Shown here: piece after piece, positions 10,349 through 22,432 of the stretch
Layout of the letters: every line of letters starts with the position of its first letter
How positions within the stretch are numbered: the stretch's first letter is position 1
DNA from: Cervus elaphus
Taxonomy: Eukaryota > Chordata > Mammalia > Artiodactyla > Cervidae
Assembly: GCF_910594005.1 (NCBI RefSeq)
Contig: NW_025316722.1
Span: forward strand, 310,001 to 374,000
Direction: 5' to 3'
Length of the DNA stretch: 64,000 bases
Translations under genes and position numbers: made by a program
The notes under the pieces: generated by a model
Database searches by the model: none
Seen by the model: the letters and a program-made list of their open reading frames with translations, nothing else
Told to the model about the DNA's origin: nothing

Positions 10349-13300
10349 TCTCGAGTTGCGGCGGGAACCTGGGGTATATTCTCGAGTTACGACGGGGATG
10401 GCCCTTCCACCCACGTGTTTCTTCAGCGACGTCAGGACTCCTGCCTAGTTGCGAGGGACAACTCTGGATTCTCCTCGAGGCTTGGCAGGGCAATTGGGAC
10501 GCCTCTCCAGCTCAGGCGGGAGACCAAGTGTCCCTTTCCAAGTGCCACAGGAATCCTGGGACTCCTATCAAGTTTCACGAGGAGTCAGGCATCGTCTCCT
10601 TTGGAGGCACTGATCTCCGCGTACCTCTGGAGTTTTCAAAGGATGTGAGGCTATCGGTCGCGATGAGGTGGGGAACTAAGTCTTTCTCTGTGCTTTCCAC
10701 AGGGGATTCAGACATCCTTTCGTCCTGAGAGATGCAAGACGAGCCTGCATTGAAGTCACTGCAGGGATATCCGGCCTTATTTCGAGTCAGGGCATCGCGG
10801 TGTCCATTCCACTTGAGGCCGCAAACTCAGGGTCCCTCTCACATACCTAGAGCTGAGAGAAGCCTCCTCTTGAGGTGCTTGTGGTAAGGTGGTATTCCTC
10901 TGGAGACGAAGCCAGGGACTAACCTCTCTTTTCGAGTTGATTTTTGGTCCACAGAGTTCTTTCGTGTTGCTACAGTGACCTCAGGATCCCTCTAGCCTTG
11001 AAACAGTGTTCTTGGGGTTTCTCTGGAGTGCCATCAAGGAAATCAAGGCTCCTTTCATGTGTGATGTGCAAGACGGAATTGCTCTGCACGCAGTACAGGG
11101 GAATCGGGCCTCATCTCGCATCGAGGGGGAAGTCTCATGGTTTTTCTCGAGTTGCGGCGGGAACCTGGGGTATATTCTCGAGTTACGAAGGGGATGGCCC
11201 TTCCACCCACGTGTTTGTTCAGCCACGTCAGGACTCCTGCCTAGTTGCGAGGGACAACTCTGGATTCTCCTCGAGGCTTGGCAGGGCAATTGGAACGCCT
11301 CTCCAGCTGAGGCGGGAGACCAAGTGTCCCTTTCCAAGTGCCACAGGAATCCTGGGACTCCTATCAAGTTTCACGAGGAGTCAGGCATCGTCTCCTTTGG
11401 AGGCACTGATCTCCGCGTACTTCTGGAGATTTCAAAGGATGTGAGGCTATCGGTCGCGATGAGGTGGGGAACTAAGTCTTTCTCTGTGCTTTTCACAGGG
11501 GATTCAGACATTCTTTCGTCCTGGGAGATGCAAGACGAGCCTGCATTGAAGTCACTGCAGGGATATCTGGCCTTATTTCGAATCAGGGCATCGCGGTGTT
11601 CATTCCACTTGAGGCCGCAAACTCAGGGTCCCTCTCACATACCTAGAGCTGAGAGAAGCCTCCTCTTGAGGTGCTTGTGGTAAGGTGGTATTCCTCTGGA
11701 GACGAATCCAGGGACTAACCTCTCTTTTCGAGTTGATTTTTGGTCCACAGAGTTCTTTCGTGTTGCTACAGTGACCTCAGGATCCCTCTAGCCTTGAAAC
11801 AGTGTTCTTGGGGTTTCTCTTGAGTGCCATCAAGGAAATCAAGGCTCCTTTCATGTGTGATGTGCAAGACGGAATTGCTCTGCACGCAGTACAGGGGAAT
11901 CGGGCCTCATCTCGCATTGAGGGGGAAGTCTCATGGTTTTTCTCGAGTTGCGGCGGGAACCTGGGGTATATTCTCGAGTTACGACGGGGATGGCCCTTCC
12001 ACCCACGTGTTTGTTCAGCCACGTCAGGACTCCTGCCTAGTTGCGAGGGACAACTCGGGATTTTCCTCGAGGCTTGGCAGGGCAATTGGAACGCCTCTCC
12101 AGCTGAGGCGGGAGACCAAGGGTCCCTTTCCACGTGCCACAAGAATCCTGGGCCTCCTATCAAGTTTCACGAGGAGTCAGGCATCGTCTCCTTTGGAGGC
12201 ACTGATCTCCGCGTACCTCTGGAGTTTTCAAGGGATGTTAGGCCTCCGGTCGCGATGAGGTGGGGAACTAGGTCTTTCTCTGTGGTCTCCACAGGGGATT
12301 CAGACATCCTTTCTTCTTGGGAGATGCAAGACGAGCCTGTATTCAAGTCACTGCAGGGATATTCGGCCTTATTTCGAGTCAGGGCATCGCGGTGTCCATT
12401 CCACTTGAGGCCGCAAACTCAGGATCCCTCTCACATACCTAGAACTGAGAGAAGACTCCTCTTGAGGTGCTTGTGGTAAGGTGGTATTCCTCAGGAGTCG
12501 AAGCCAGGGACTAACCTCTCATCTCGTGTTGATTCTTGGTCCACGGAGCTCTATCGTGTTGCTACAGTGACCTCAGGATCCCTCTAGCCTTGAAACAGTG
12601 TTCTTGGGGTTTCTCTGGAGTGCCATGAAGGAAATCAAGGCTCCTTTCATGTGTGATGTGCAACACAGAATTGCTGTGCACGCAGTGCAGGGGAATCGGG
12701 CCTCATCTCGCGGCGAGGGGGAAGTCTCATGGTTTTTCTCGAGTTGCGGCGGGAACCTGGGGTATATTCTCGAGTTACGACGGGGATGGCCCTTCCACAC
12801 ACGTGTTTGTTCACCCACGTCAGGACTCTTGCCTAGTTGCGAGACACAACTCGGGATTCTCCTCGAGGCTTGGCAAGGCAATTGGGACGCCTCTCCAGCT
12901 GAGGCGGGAGACCAAGGGTCCCTTTCCACGTGCCACAGGAATCCTGGGACTCCTATCAAGTTTCACGAGGAGTCAGGCATCGTCTCCTTTGGAGGCACTG
13001 ATCTCCGCGTACCTCTCGAGTTTTCAAAGGATGTGAGGCCTCCGGTCGCGATGAGGTGGGGAAGTAGGTCTTTCTCTGTGGTCTCCACAGGGGATTCAGA
13101 CATCCTTTCATCTTGGGAGATGCAAGACGAGCCTGCATTCAAGTCACTGCAGGGATATCCAGCCTTATTTCGCGTCAGGGCATCGCGGTGTCCATTCCAC
13201 TTGAGGCCGCAAACTCAGGGTCCCTCTCACATACCTAGAGCTGAGAGAAGCCTCCTCTTGAGGTGCTTGTGGTAAGGTGGTATTCCTCTGGAGTCGAAGC

Positions 13301-16300
13301 CAGGGACTAACCTCTCATCTCGAGTTGATTTTTGGCCCACGGAGCTCTTTCGTGTTGCTACAGTGACCTCAGGATCCCTCTATCCTTGAAACAGTGTTCT
13401 TGGGGTTTCTCTGGAGTACCATCAAGGAAATCAAGGCTCCTTTCATGTGTGATGTGCAACACGGAATTGCTCTGCACGCAGTGCAGGGGAATCGGGCCTC
13501 ATCTCGCGGCGAGGGGGAAGTCTCATGGTTTTTCTCGAGTTGCGGCGGGAACCTGGGGTATATTCTCGAGTTACGACGGGGATGGCCCTTCCACCCACGT
13601 GTCTGTTCAGCCACGTCAGGACTCCTGCCTAGTTGCGAGGGACAACTCGGGATTCTCCTCGAGGCTTGGCAGGGCAATTGGAACGCCTCTCCAGCTGAGG
13701 CGGGAGACCAAGGGTTTCTTTCCACGTGCCACAAGAATCCTGGGACTCCTATCAAGTTTCACGAGGAGTCAGGCATCGTCTCCTTTGGAGGCACTGATCT
13801 CCGCGTACCTCTGGAGTATTCAAAGGATGTGAGGCCTCTGGTCGCGATGAGGTGGGGAACTAGGTCTTTCTCTGTGGTCTCCACAGGGGATTCAGACATC
13901 CTTTCTTCTTGGGAGATGCAAGACGAGCCTGCATTCAAGTCACTGCAGGGATATCCGGCCTTATTTCGAGTCAGGGCATCGCGGTGTCCATTCCACTTGA
14001 GGCCGCAAACTCAGGATCCCTCTCACATACCTAGAGCTGAGAGAAGCCTCCTCTTGAGGTGCTTGTGGTAAGGTGGTATTCCTCAGGAGTCGAAGCCAGG
14101 GACTAACCTCTCATCTCGTGTTGATTCTTGGTCCACGGAGCTCTTTCGTGTTGCTACAGTGACCTCAGGATCCCTCTAGCCTTGAAACAGTGTTCTTGGG
14201 GTTTCTCTGGAGTGACATCAAGGAAATCAAGGCTCCTTTCATGTGTGATGTGCAACACGGAATTGCTCTGCACGCAGTGCAGAGGAATCTGGCCTCATCT
14301 CGCGGCGAGGGGGAAGTCTCATGGTTTTTCTCGAGTTGCGGCGGGAACCTGGGGTATATTCTCGAGTTACGACGGGGATGGCCCTTCCACCCACGTGTTT
14401 CTTCAGCGACGTCAGGACTCCTGCCTAGTTGCGAGGGACAACTCTGGATTCTCCTCGAGGCTTGGCAGGGCAATTGGGACGCCTCTCCAGCTGAGGCGGG
14501 AGACCAAGTGTCCCTTTCCAAGTGCCACAGGAATCCTGGGACTCCTATCAAGTTTCACGAGGAGTCAGGCATCGTCTCCTTTGGAGGCACTGATCTCCGC
14601 GTACCTCTGGAGTTTTCAAAGGATGTGAGGCCTCTGGTCGCGATGAGGTGGGGAACTAAGTCTTTCTCTGTGCTTTCCACAGGGGATTCAGACATCCTTT
14701 CGTCCTGGGAGATGCAAGACGAGCCTGCATTGAAGTCACTGCAGGGATATCCAGCCTTATTTCGCGTCAGGGCATCGCGGTGTCCATTCCACTTGAGGCC
14801 GCAAACTCAGGATCCCTCTCACATACCTAGAGATGAGAGAAGCCTCCTCTTGAGGTGCTTGTGGTAAGGTGGTATTCCTCTGGAGTCGAAGCCAGGGACT
14901 AACCTCTCATCTCGAGTTGATTTTTGGTCCACGGAGCTCTTTCGTGTTGCTACAGTGACCTCAGGATCCCTCTAGCCTTGAAACAGTGTTCTTGGGGTTT
15001 CTCTGGAGTGCCATCAAGGAAATCAAGGCTCCTTTCATGTGTGATGTGCAACACAGAATTGCTCTGCATGCAGTGCAGGGGAATCGGGCCTCATCTCGCG
15101 GCGAGGGGGAAGTCTCATGGTTTTTCTCGAGTTGCGGCGGGAACCTGGGGTATATTCTCGAGTTACGACGGGGATCGCCCTTCCACACACGTGTATGTTC
15201 AGCCACGTCAGGACTCTTGCCTAGTTGCGAGACACAACTCGGGATTCTCCTCGAGGCTTGGCAAGGCAATTGGGACGACTCTCCAGCTGAGGCGGGAGAC
15301 CAAGGGTCCCTTTCCACGTGCCACAGGAATCCTGGGACTCCTATCAAGTTTCACGAGGAGTCAGGCATCGTCTCCTTTGGAGGCACTGATCTCCGCGTAC
15401 CTCTGGAGTTTTCAAAGGATGTGAGGCTGTCGGTCGCGATGAGGTGGGGAACTAAGTCTTTCTCTGTGCTTTCCACAGGGGATTCAGACATCCTTTCGTC
15501 CTGGGAGATGCAAGACGAGCCTGCATTGAAGTCACTGCAGGGATATCCGGCCTTATTTCGAGTCAGGGCATCGCGGTGTCCATTCCACTTGAGTCCGCAA
15601 ACTCAGGGTCCCTCTCACATACCTAGAGCTGAGAGAAGCCTCCTCTTGAGGTGCTTGTGGTAAGGTGGTATTCCTCTGGAGTCGAAGCCAGGGACTAACC
15701 TCTCATCTCGAGTTGATTTTTGGTCCACGGAGCTCTTTCGTGTTGCTACAGTGACCTCAGGATCCCTCTATCCTTGAAACAGTGTTCTTGGGGTTTCTCT
15801 GGAGTGCCATCAAGAAAATCAAGGCTCCTTTCATGTGTGATGTGCAAGACGGAATTGCTCTGTACGCAGTACAGGGGAATCGGGCCTCATCTCGCATCGA
15901 GGGGGAAGTCTCATGGTTTTTCTCGAGTTGCGGCGGGAACCTGGGGTATATTCTCGAGTTACCACGGGGATGGCCCTTCCACCCACGTGTTTGTTCAGCC
16001 ACGTCAGGACTCCTGCCTAGTTGCGAGGGACAACTCGGGATTCTCCTCGAGGCTTGGCAGGGCAATTGGAACGCCTCTCCAGCTGAGGCGGGAGACCAAG
16101 GGTCCCTTTCCACGTGCCACAAGAATCCTGGGACTCCTATCAAGTTTCACGAGGAGTCAGGCATCGTCTCCTTTGGAGGCACTGATCTCCGCGTACCTCT
16201 GGAGTTTTCAAAGGATGTGAGGCCTCCGGTCGCGATGAGGTGGGGAACTAGGTCTTTCTCTGTGGTCTCCACAGGGGATTCAGACACCCTTTCGTGTTGG

Positions 16301-16716
16301 AAGATGCAAGACGAGCCTGCATTCCAGTCACTGCAGGGATATCCGGCCTTATTTCGAGTCAGGGCATCGCGGTGTCCATTCCACTTGAGGCCGCAAACTC
16401 AGGGTCCCTCTCACATACCTAGAGCTGAGAGAAGCCTCCTCTTGAGGTGCTTGTGGTAAGGTGGTATTCCTCTGGAGACGAATCCAGGGACTAACCTCTC
16501 TTTTCGAGTTGATTTTTGGTCCACAGAGTTCTTTCCTGTTGCTACAGTGACCTCAGGATCCCTCTAGCCTTGAAACAGTGTTCTTGGGGTTTCTCTGGAG
16601 TGCCATCAAGGAAATCAAGGCTCCTTTCATGTGTGATGTGCAAGACGGAATTGCTCTGCACGCAGTACAGGGGAATCGGGCCTCATCTCGCATTGAGGGG
16701 GACGTCTCATGGTTTT
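10349..16716. repeat. Monomers M14-M21, classes A B/A B D B A D/A B/C
   Basis: Eight monomers at exact 796-bp spacing with no evident local higher-order period. M14 has TCCTGAGAG at about 10725, a point change giving TGA in the long + frame. M15, M20 and M21 are mosaics in which the first half carries one class's marks and the second half another's. The M14 start shares GCTCAGGCGGG with M7, 5,572 bp (7 x 796) upstream. Confidence 0.84.
12598..14248. repeat. Duplicated block, right copy (partner at 2,250)
   Basis: Carries the same uncommon variants as the left copy: GCCATGAAGG at about 12622, CAAGGGTTTCTTTCC at about 13710 and GGAGTGACATCAAGG at about 14210. Private changes here include GGAGTATTCAAAGG (about 13813) and TTCACCCACGTC (about 12810). 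Confidence 0.6.
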
Positions 16717-19190
16717 TCTCGAGTTGCGGCGGGAACCTGGGGTATATTCTCGAGTTACGATGGGGATGGCCCTTCCACCCACGTGTTTGTTCAGCCACGT
16801 CAGGACTCCTGCCTAGTTGCGAGGGACAACTCGGGATTCTCCTCGAGGCTTGGCAGAGCAATTGGAACGCCTCTCCAGCTGAGGCGGGAGACCAAGGGTC
16901 CCTTTCCACGTGCCACAAGAATCCTGGGACTCCTATCAAGTTTCACGAGGAGTCAGGCATCGTCTCCTTTGGAGGCACTGATCTCCGCGCACCTCTGGAG
17001 TTTTCAAAGGATGTGAGGCCTCCGGTCGCGATGAGGTGGGGAACTAGGTGTTTCTCTGTGGTCTCCACAGGGGATTCAGACATCCTTTCTTTTTGGGAGA
17101 TGCAAGACGAGCCTGCATTCAAGTCACTGCAGGGATATCTGGCCTTATTTCGCGTCAGGGCATCGCGGTGTCCATTCCACTTGAGGCCGCAAACTCAGGA
17201 TCCCTCTCACATACCTAGAGCTGAGAGAAGCCTCCTCTTGAGGTGCTTGTGGTAAGGTGGTATTCCTCAGGAGTCGAAGCCAGGGACTAACCTCTCATCT
17301 CGAGTTGATTTTTGGCCCACGGAGCTCTTTCGTGTTGCTACAGTGACCTCAGGATCCCTCTAGCCTTGAAACAGTGTTCTTGGGGTTTCTCTGGAGTGCC
17401 ATCAAGGAAATCAAGGCTCCTTTCATGTGTGATGTGCAACACGGAATTGCTCTGCACGCAGTGCAGGGGAATCGGGCCTCATCTCGCGGCGAGGGGGAAG
17501 TCTCATGGTTTTTCTCGAGTTGCGGCGGGAACCTGGGGTATATTCTCGAGTTACGACGGGGATGGCCCTTCCACCCACGTGTTTCTTCAGCGACGTCAGG
17601 ACTCCTGCCTAGTTGCGAGGGACAACTCTGGATTCTCCTCGAGGCTTGGCAGGGCAATTGGGACGCCTCTCCAGCTGAGGCGGGAGACCAAGGGTCCCTT
17701 TCCACGTGCCACAGGAATCCTGGGACTCCTATCAAGTTTCACGAGGAGTCAGGCATCGTCTCCTTTGGAGGCACTGATCTCCGCGTACCTCTGGATTTTT
17801 CAAAGGATGTGAGGCTATCGGTCGCGATGAGGTGGGGAACTAAGTCTTTCTCTGTGCTTTCCACAGGGGATTCAGACATCCTTTCATCCTGGGAGATGCA
17901 AGACGAGCCTGCATTGAAGTCACTGCAGGGATATCCGGCCTTATTTCGAGTCAGGGCATCGCGGTGTCCATTCTACTTGAGGCCGCAAACTCAGGGTCCC
18001 TCTCACATACCTAGAGCTGAGAGAAGCCTCCTCTTGAGGTGCTTGTGGTTAGGTGGTATTCCTCTGGAGACGAATCCAGGGACTAACCTCTCTTTTCGAG
18101 TTGATTTTTGGTCCACAGAGTTCTTTCGTGTTGCTACAGTGACCTCAGGATCCCTCTATCCTTGAAACAGTGTTCTTGGGGTTTCTCTGGAGTGCCATCA
18201 AGGAAATCAAGGCTCCTTTCATGTGTGATGTGCAAGACGGAATTGCTCTGCACGCAGTACAGGGGAATCGGGCCTCATCTCGCATCGAGGGGGAAGTCTC
18301 ATGGTTTTTCTCGAGTTGCGGCGGGAACCTGGGGTATATTCTCGAGTTACGACGGGGATGGCCCTTCCACCCACGTGTTTGTTCAGCCACGTCAGGACTC
18401 CTGCCTAGTTGCGAGGGACAACTCGGGATTCTCCTCGAGGCTTGGCAGGGCAATTGGAACGCCTCTCCAGCTGAGGCGGGAGACCAAGGGTCCCTTTCCA
18501 CGTGCCACAAGAATCCTGGGACTCCTATCAAGTTTCACGAAGAGTCAGGCATCGTCTCCTTTGGAGGCACTGATCTCCGCGCACCTCTGGAGTTTTCAGA
18601 GGATGTGAGGCCTGCGGTCGCGATGAGGTGGGGAACTAGGTGTTTCTCTGTGGTCTCCACAGGGGATTCAGACATCCTTTCTTCTTGGGAGATGCAAGAC
18701 GAGCCTGCATTCAAGTCACTGCAGGGATATCCGGCCTTATTTCGAGTCAGGGCATCGCGGTGTCCATTCCACTTGAGGCCGCAAACTCAGGGTCCCTCTC
18801 ACATTCCTAGAGCTGAGAGAAGCCTCCTCTTGAGGTGCTTGTGGTAAGGTGGTATTCCTCAGGAGTCGAAGCCAGGGACTAACCTCTCATCTCGTGTTGA
18901 TTCTTGGTCCACGGAGCTCTTTCGTGTTGCTACAGTGACCTCAGGATCCCTCTAGCCTTGAAACAGTGTTCTTGGGGTTTCTCTGGAGTGCCATCAAGGA
19001 AATCAAGGCTCCTTTCATGTGTGATGTGCAAGACGGAATTGCTCTGCACGCAGTGCAGGGGAATCGGGCCTCATCTCGTGGCGAGGGGGAAGTCTCATGG
19101 TTTTTCTCGAGTTGCGGCGGGAACCTGGGGTATATTCTCGAGTTACGATGGGGATGGCCCTTCCACACACGTGTGTGTTCAGCCATGTCA
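16460..19190. repeat. 2.7-kb duplicated block, left copy (spacing 7,973 bp)
   Basis: Rare variants shared with 24,433-27,163 at constant spacing: TTCTTTCCTGTTGC (about 16528), GGGGGACGTCTC (about 16697), GGCAGAGCAATTGG (about 16853), TCCATTCTACTTGAGG (about 17969), GGTTAGGTGG (about 18048), CACGAAGAGTC (about 18536), CCTGCGGTCGCG (about 18611), CACATTCCTAGAGC (about 18801) and CTCGTGGCGAGG (about 19075). The spacing is 10 x 796 plus 13. The extra 13 bp is accounted for by the 14-bp duplication and 1-bp loss that lie between the copies. Confidence 0.88.
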
Positions 19191-22012
19191 GGACTCCTGC
19201 CTAGTTACGAGACACAACTCGGGATTCTCCTCGAGGCTTGGCAAGGCAATTGGGACGCCTCTCCAGCTGAGGCGGGAGACCAAGGGTCCCTTTCCACGTG
19301 CCACAGGAATCCTGGGACTCCTATCAAGTTTCACGAGGAGTCAGGCATCGTCTCCTTTGGAGGCACTGATCTCCGCGTACCTCTGGAGTTTTCAAAGGAT
19401 GTGAGGCCTCCGGTCGCGATGAGGTGGGGAACTAGGTCTTTCTCTGTGGTCTCCACAGGGGATTCAGACATCCTTTCGTCCTGGGAGATGCAAGACGAGC
19501 CTGCATTGAAGTCACTGCAGGGATATCCGGCCTTATTTCGAGTCAGGGCATCGCGGTGTCCATTCCACTTGAGGCCGCAAACTCAGGGTCCCTCTCACAT
19601 ACCTAGAGCTGAGAGAAGCCTCCTCTTGAGGTGCTTGTGGTAAGGTGGTATTCCTCTGGAGACGAATCCAGGGACTAACCTCTCTTTTCGAGTTGATTTT
19701 TGGTCCACAGAGTTCTTTCGTGTTGCTACAGTGACCTCAGGATCCCTCTATCCTTGAAACAGTGTTCTTGGGGTTTCTCTGGAGTGCCATGAAGGAAATC
19801 AAGGCCTCTTTCAAGTGTGATGTGCAAGACGGAATTGCTCTGCACGCAGTACAGGGGAATCGGGCCTCATCTCGCATTGAGGGGGAAGTCTCATGGTTTT
19901 TCTCGAGTTGCGGCGGGAACCTGGGGTATATTCTCGAGTTACGACGGGGATGGCCATTCCACCCACGTGTTTGTTCAGCCACGTCAGGACTCCTGCCTAG
20001 TTGCGAGGGACAACTCGGGATTCTCCTCGAGGCTTGGCAGGGCAATTGGAACGCCTCTCCAGCTGAGGCGGGAGACCAAGGGTCCCTTTCCACGTGCCAC
20101 AAGAATCCTGGGACTCCTATCAAGTTTCACGAGGAGTCAGGCATCGTCTCCTTTGGAGGCACTGATCTCCGCGCACCTCTGGAGTTTTCAAAGGATGTGA
20201 GGCCTCCGGTCGCGATGAGGTGGGGAACTAGGTGTTTCTCTGTGGTCTCCACAGGGGATTCAGACATCCTTTCTTCTTGGGAGTTGCAAGACGAGCCTGC
20301 ATTCAAGTCACTGCAGGGATATCTGGCCTTATTTCGAGTCAGGGCATCGCGGTGTCCATTCCACTTGAGGCCGCAAACTCAGGGTCCCTCTCACATACCT
20401 AGAGCTGAGAGAAGCCTCCTCTTGAGGTGCTTGTGGTAAGGTGGTATTCCTCTGGAGTCGAATCCAGGGACTAACCTCTCTTTTCGAGTTGATTTTTGGT
20501 CCACAGAGTTCTTTCGTGTTGCTACAGTGACCTCAGGATCCCTCTATCCTTGAAACAGTGTTCTTGGGGTTTCTCTGGAGTGCCATCAAGGAAATCAAGG
20601 CTCCTTTCATGTGTGATCTGCAAGACGGAATTGCTCTGCACGCAGTACAGGGGAATCGGGCCTCATCTCGCGGCGAGGGGGAAGTCTCATGGTTTTTCTC
20701 GAGTTGCGGCGGGAACCTGGGGTATATTCTCGAGTTACGACGGGGATGGCCCTTCCACCCACGTGTTTGTTCAGCCACGTCAGGACTCCTGCCTAGTTGC
20801 GAGGGACAACTCGGGATTCTCCTCGAGGCTTGGCAGGGCAATTGGAACGCCTCTCCAGCTGAGGCGGGAGACCAAGGGTCCCTTTCCACGTGCCACAAGA
20901 ATCCTGGGACTCCTATCAAGTTTCACGAAGAGTCAGGCATCGTCTCCTTTGGAGGCACTGATCTCCGCGTACCTCTGGAGTTTTCAGAGGATGTGAGGCC
21001 TGCGGTCGCGATGAGGTGGGGAACTAGGTGTTTCTCTGTGGTCTCCACAGGGGATTCAGACATCCTTTCTTCTTGGGAGATGCAAGACGAGCCTGCATTC
21101 AAGTCACTGCAGGGATATCCGGCCTTATTTCGAGTCAGGGCATCGCGGTGTCCATTCCACTTGAGGCCGCAAACTCAGGGTCCCTCTCACATTCCTAGAG
21201 CTGAGAGAAGCCTCCTCTTGAGGTGCTTGTGGTAAGGTGGTATTCCTCAGGAGTCGAAGCCAGGGACTAACCTCTCATCTCGTGTTGATTCTTGGTCCAC
21301 GGAGCTCTTTCGTGTTGCTACAGTGACCTCAGGATCCCTCTAGCCTTGAAACAGTGTTCTTGGGGTTTCTCTGGAGTGCCATCAAGGAAATCAAGGCTCC
21401 TTTCATGTGTGATGTGCAACACGGAATTGCTCTGCACGCAGTGCAGGGGAATCGGGCCTCATCTCGTGGCGAGGGGGAAGTCTCATGGTTTTTCTCGAGT
21501 TGCGGCGGGAACCTGGGGTATATTCTCGAGTTACGACGGAGATGGCCCTTCCACACACGTGTGTGTTCAGCCATGACAGGACTCCTGCCTAGTTGCGAGA
21601 CACAACTCGGGATTCTCCTCGAGGCTTGGCAAGGCAATTGGGACGCCTCTCCAGCTGAGGCGGGAGACCAAGGGTCCCTTTCCACGTGCCACAGGAATCC
21701 TGGGACTCCTATCAAGTTTCACGAGGAGTCAGGCATCGTCTCCTTTGGAGGCACTGATCTCCGCGTACCTCTGGAGTTTTCAAAGGATGTGAGGCCTCCG
21801 GTCGCGATGAGGTGGGGAACTAGGTCTTTCTCTGTGGTCTCCACAGGGGATTCAGACATCCTTTCGTCCTGGGAGATGCAAGACGAGCCTGCATTCCAGT
21901 CACTGCAGGGATATCCGGCCTTATTTCGAGTCAGGGCATCGCGGTGTCCATTCCACTTGAGGCCGCAAACTCAGGGTCCCTCTCACATACCTAGAGCTGA
22001 GAGAAGCCTCCT

Positions 22013-22040
22013 CTTGAGGTGCTTGTCTTGAGGTGCTTGT
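22013..22040. repeat. 14-bp tandem duplication inside M28
   Basis: CTTGAGGTGCTTGT occurs at 22013-22026 and again immediately at 22027-22040; every other monomer has it once. This makes M28 810 bp long and is the only insertion above 1 bp that I found. It falls just before the usual TAA of the long + frame and alters its last residues. Confidence 0.95.
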
Positions 22041-22426
22041 GGTAAGGTGGTATTCCTCTGGAGACGAATCCAGGGACTAACCTCTCTTTTCGAGTTGATT
22101 TTTGGTCCACAGAGTTCTTTCGTGTTGCTACAGTGACCTCAGGATCCCTCTATCCTTGAAACAGTGTTCTTGGGGTTTCTCTGGAGTGCCATGAAGGAAA
22201 TCAAGGCCTCTTTCATGTGTGATGTGCAAGACGGAATTGCTCTGCACGCAGTACAGGGGAATCGGGCCTCATCTCGCATTGAGGGGGAAGTCTCATGGTT
22301 TTTCTCGAGTTGCGGCGGGAACCTGGGGTATATTCTCGAGTTACGACGGGGATGGCCATTCCACCCACGTGTTTGTTCAGCCACGTCAGGACTCCTGCCT
22401 AGTTGCGAGGGACAACTCGGGATTCT

Positions 22427-22432
22427 CCTTAG
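22427..22432. other. 1-bp loss with substitution in M29
   Basis: The invariant CTCCTCGAGGCTTGG reads CTCCTTAGGCTTGG here, so CGA became TA. M29 is therefore 795 bp and the local XhoI-type site is lost. Confidence 0.9.
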
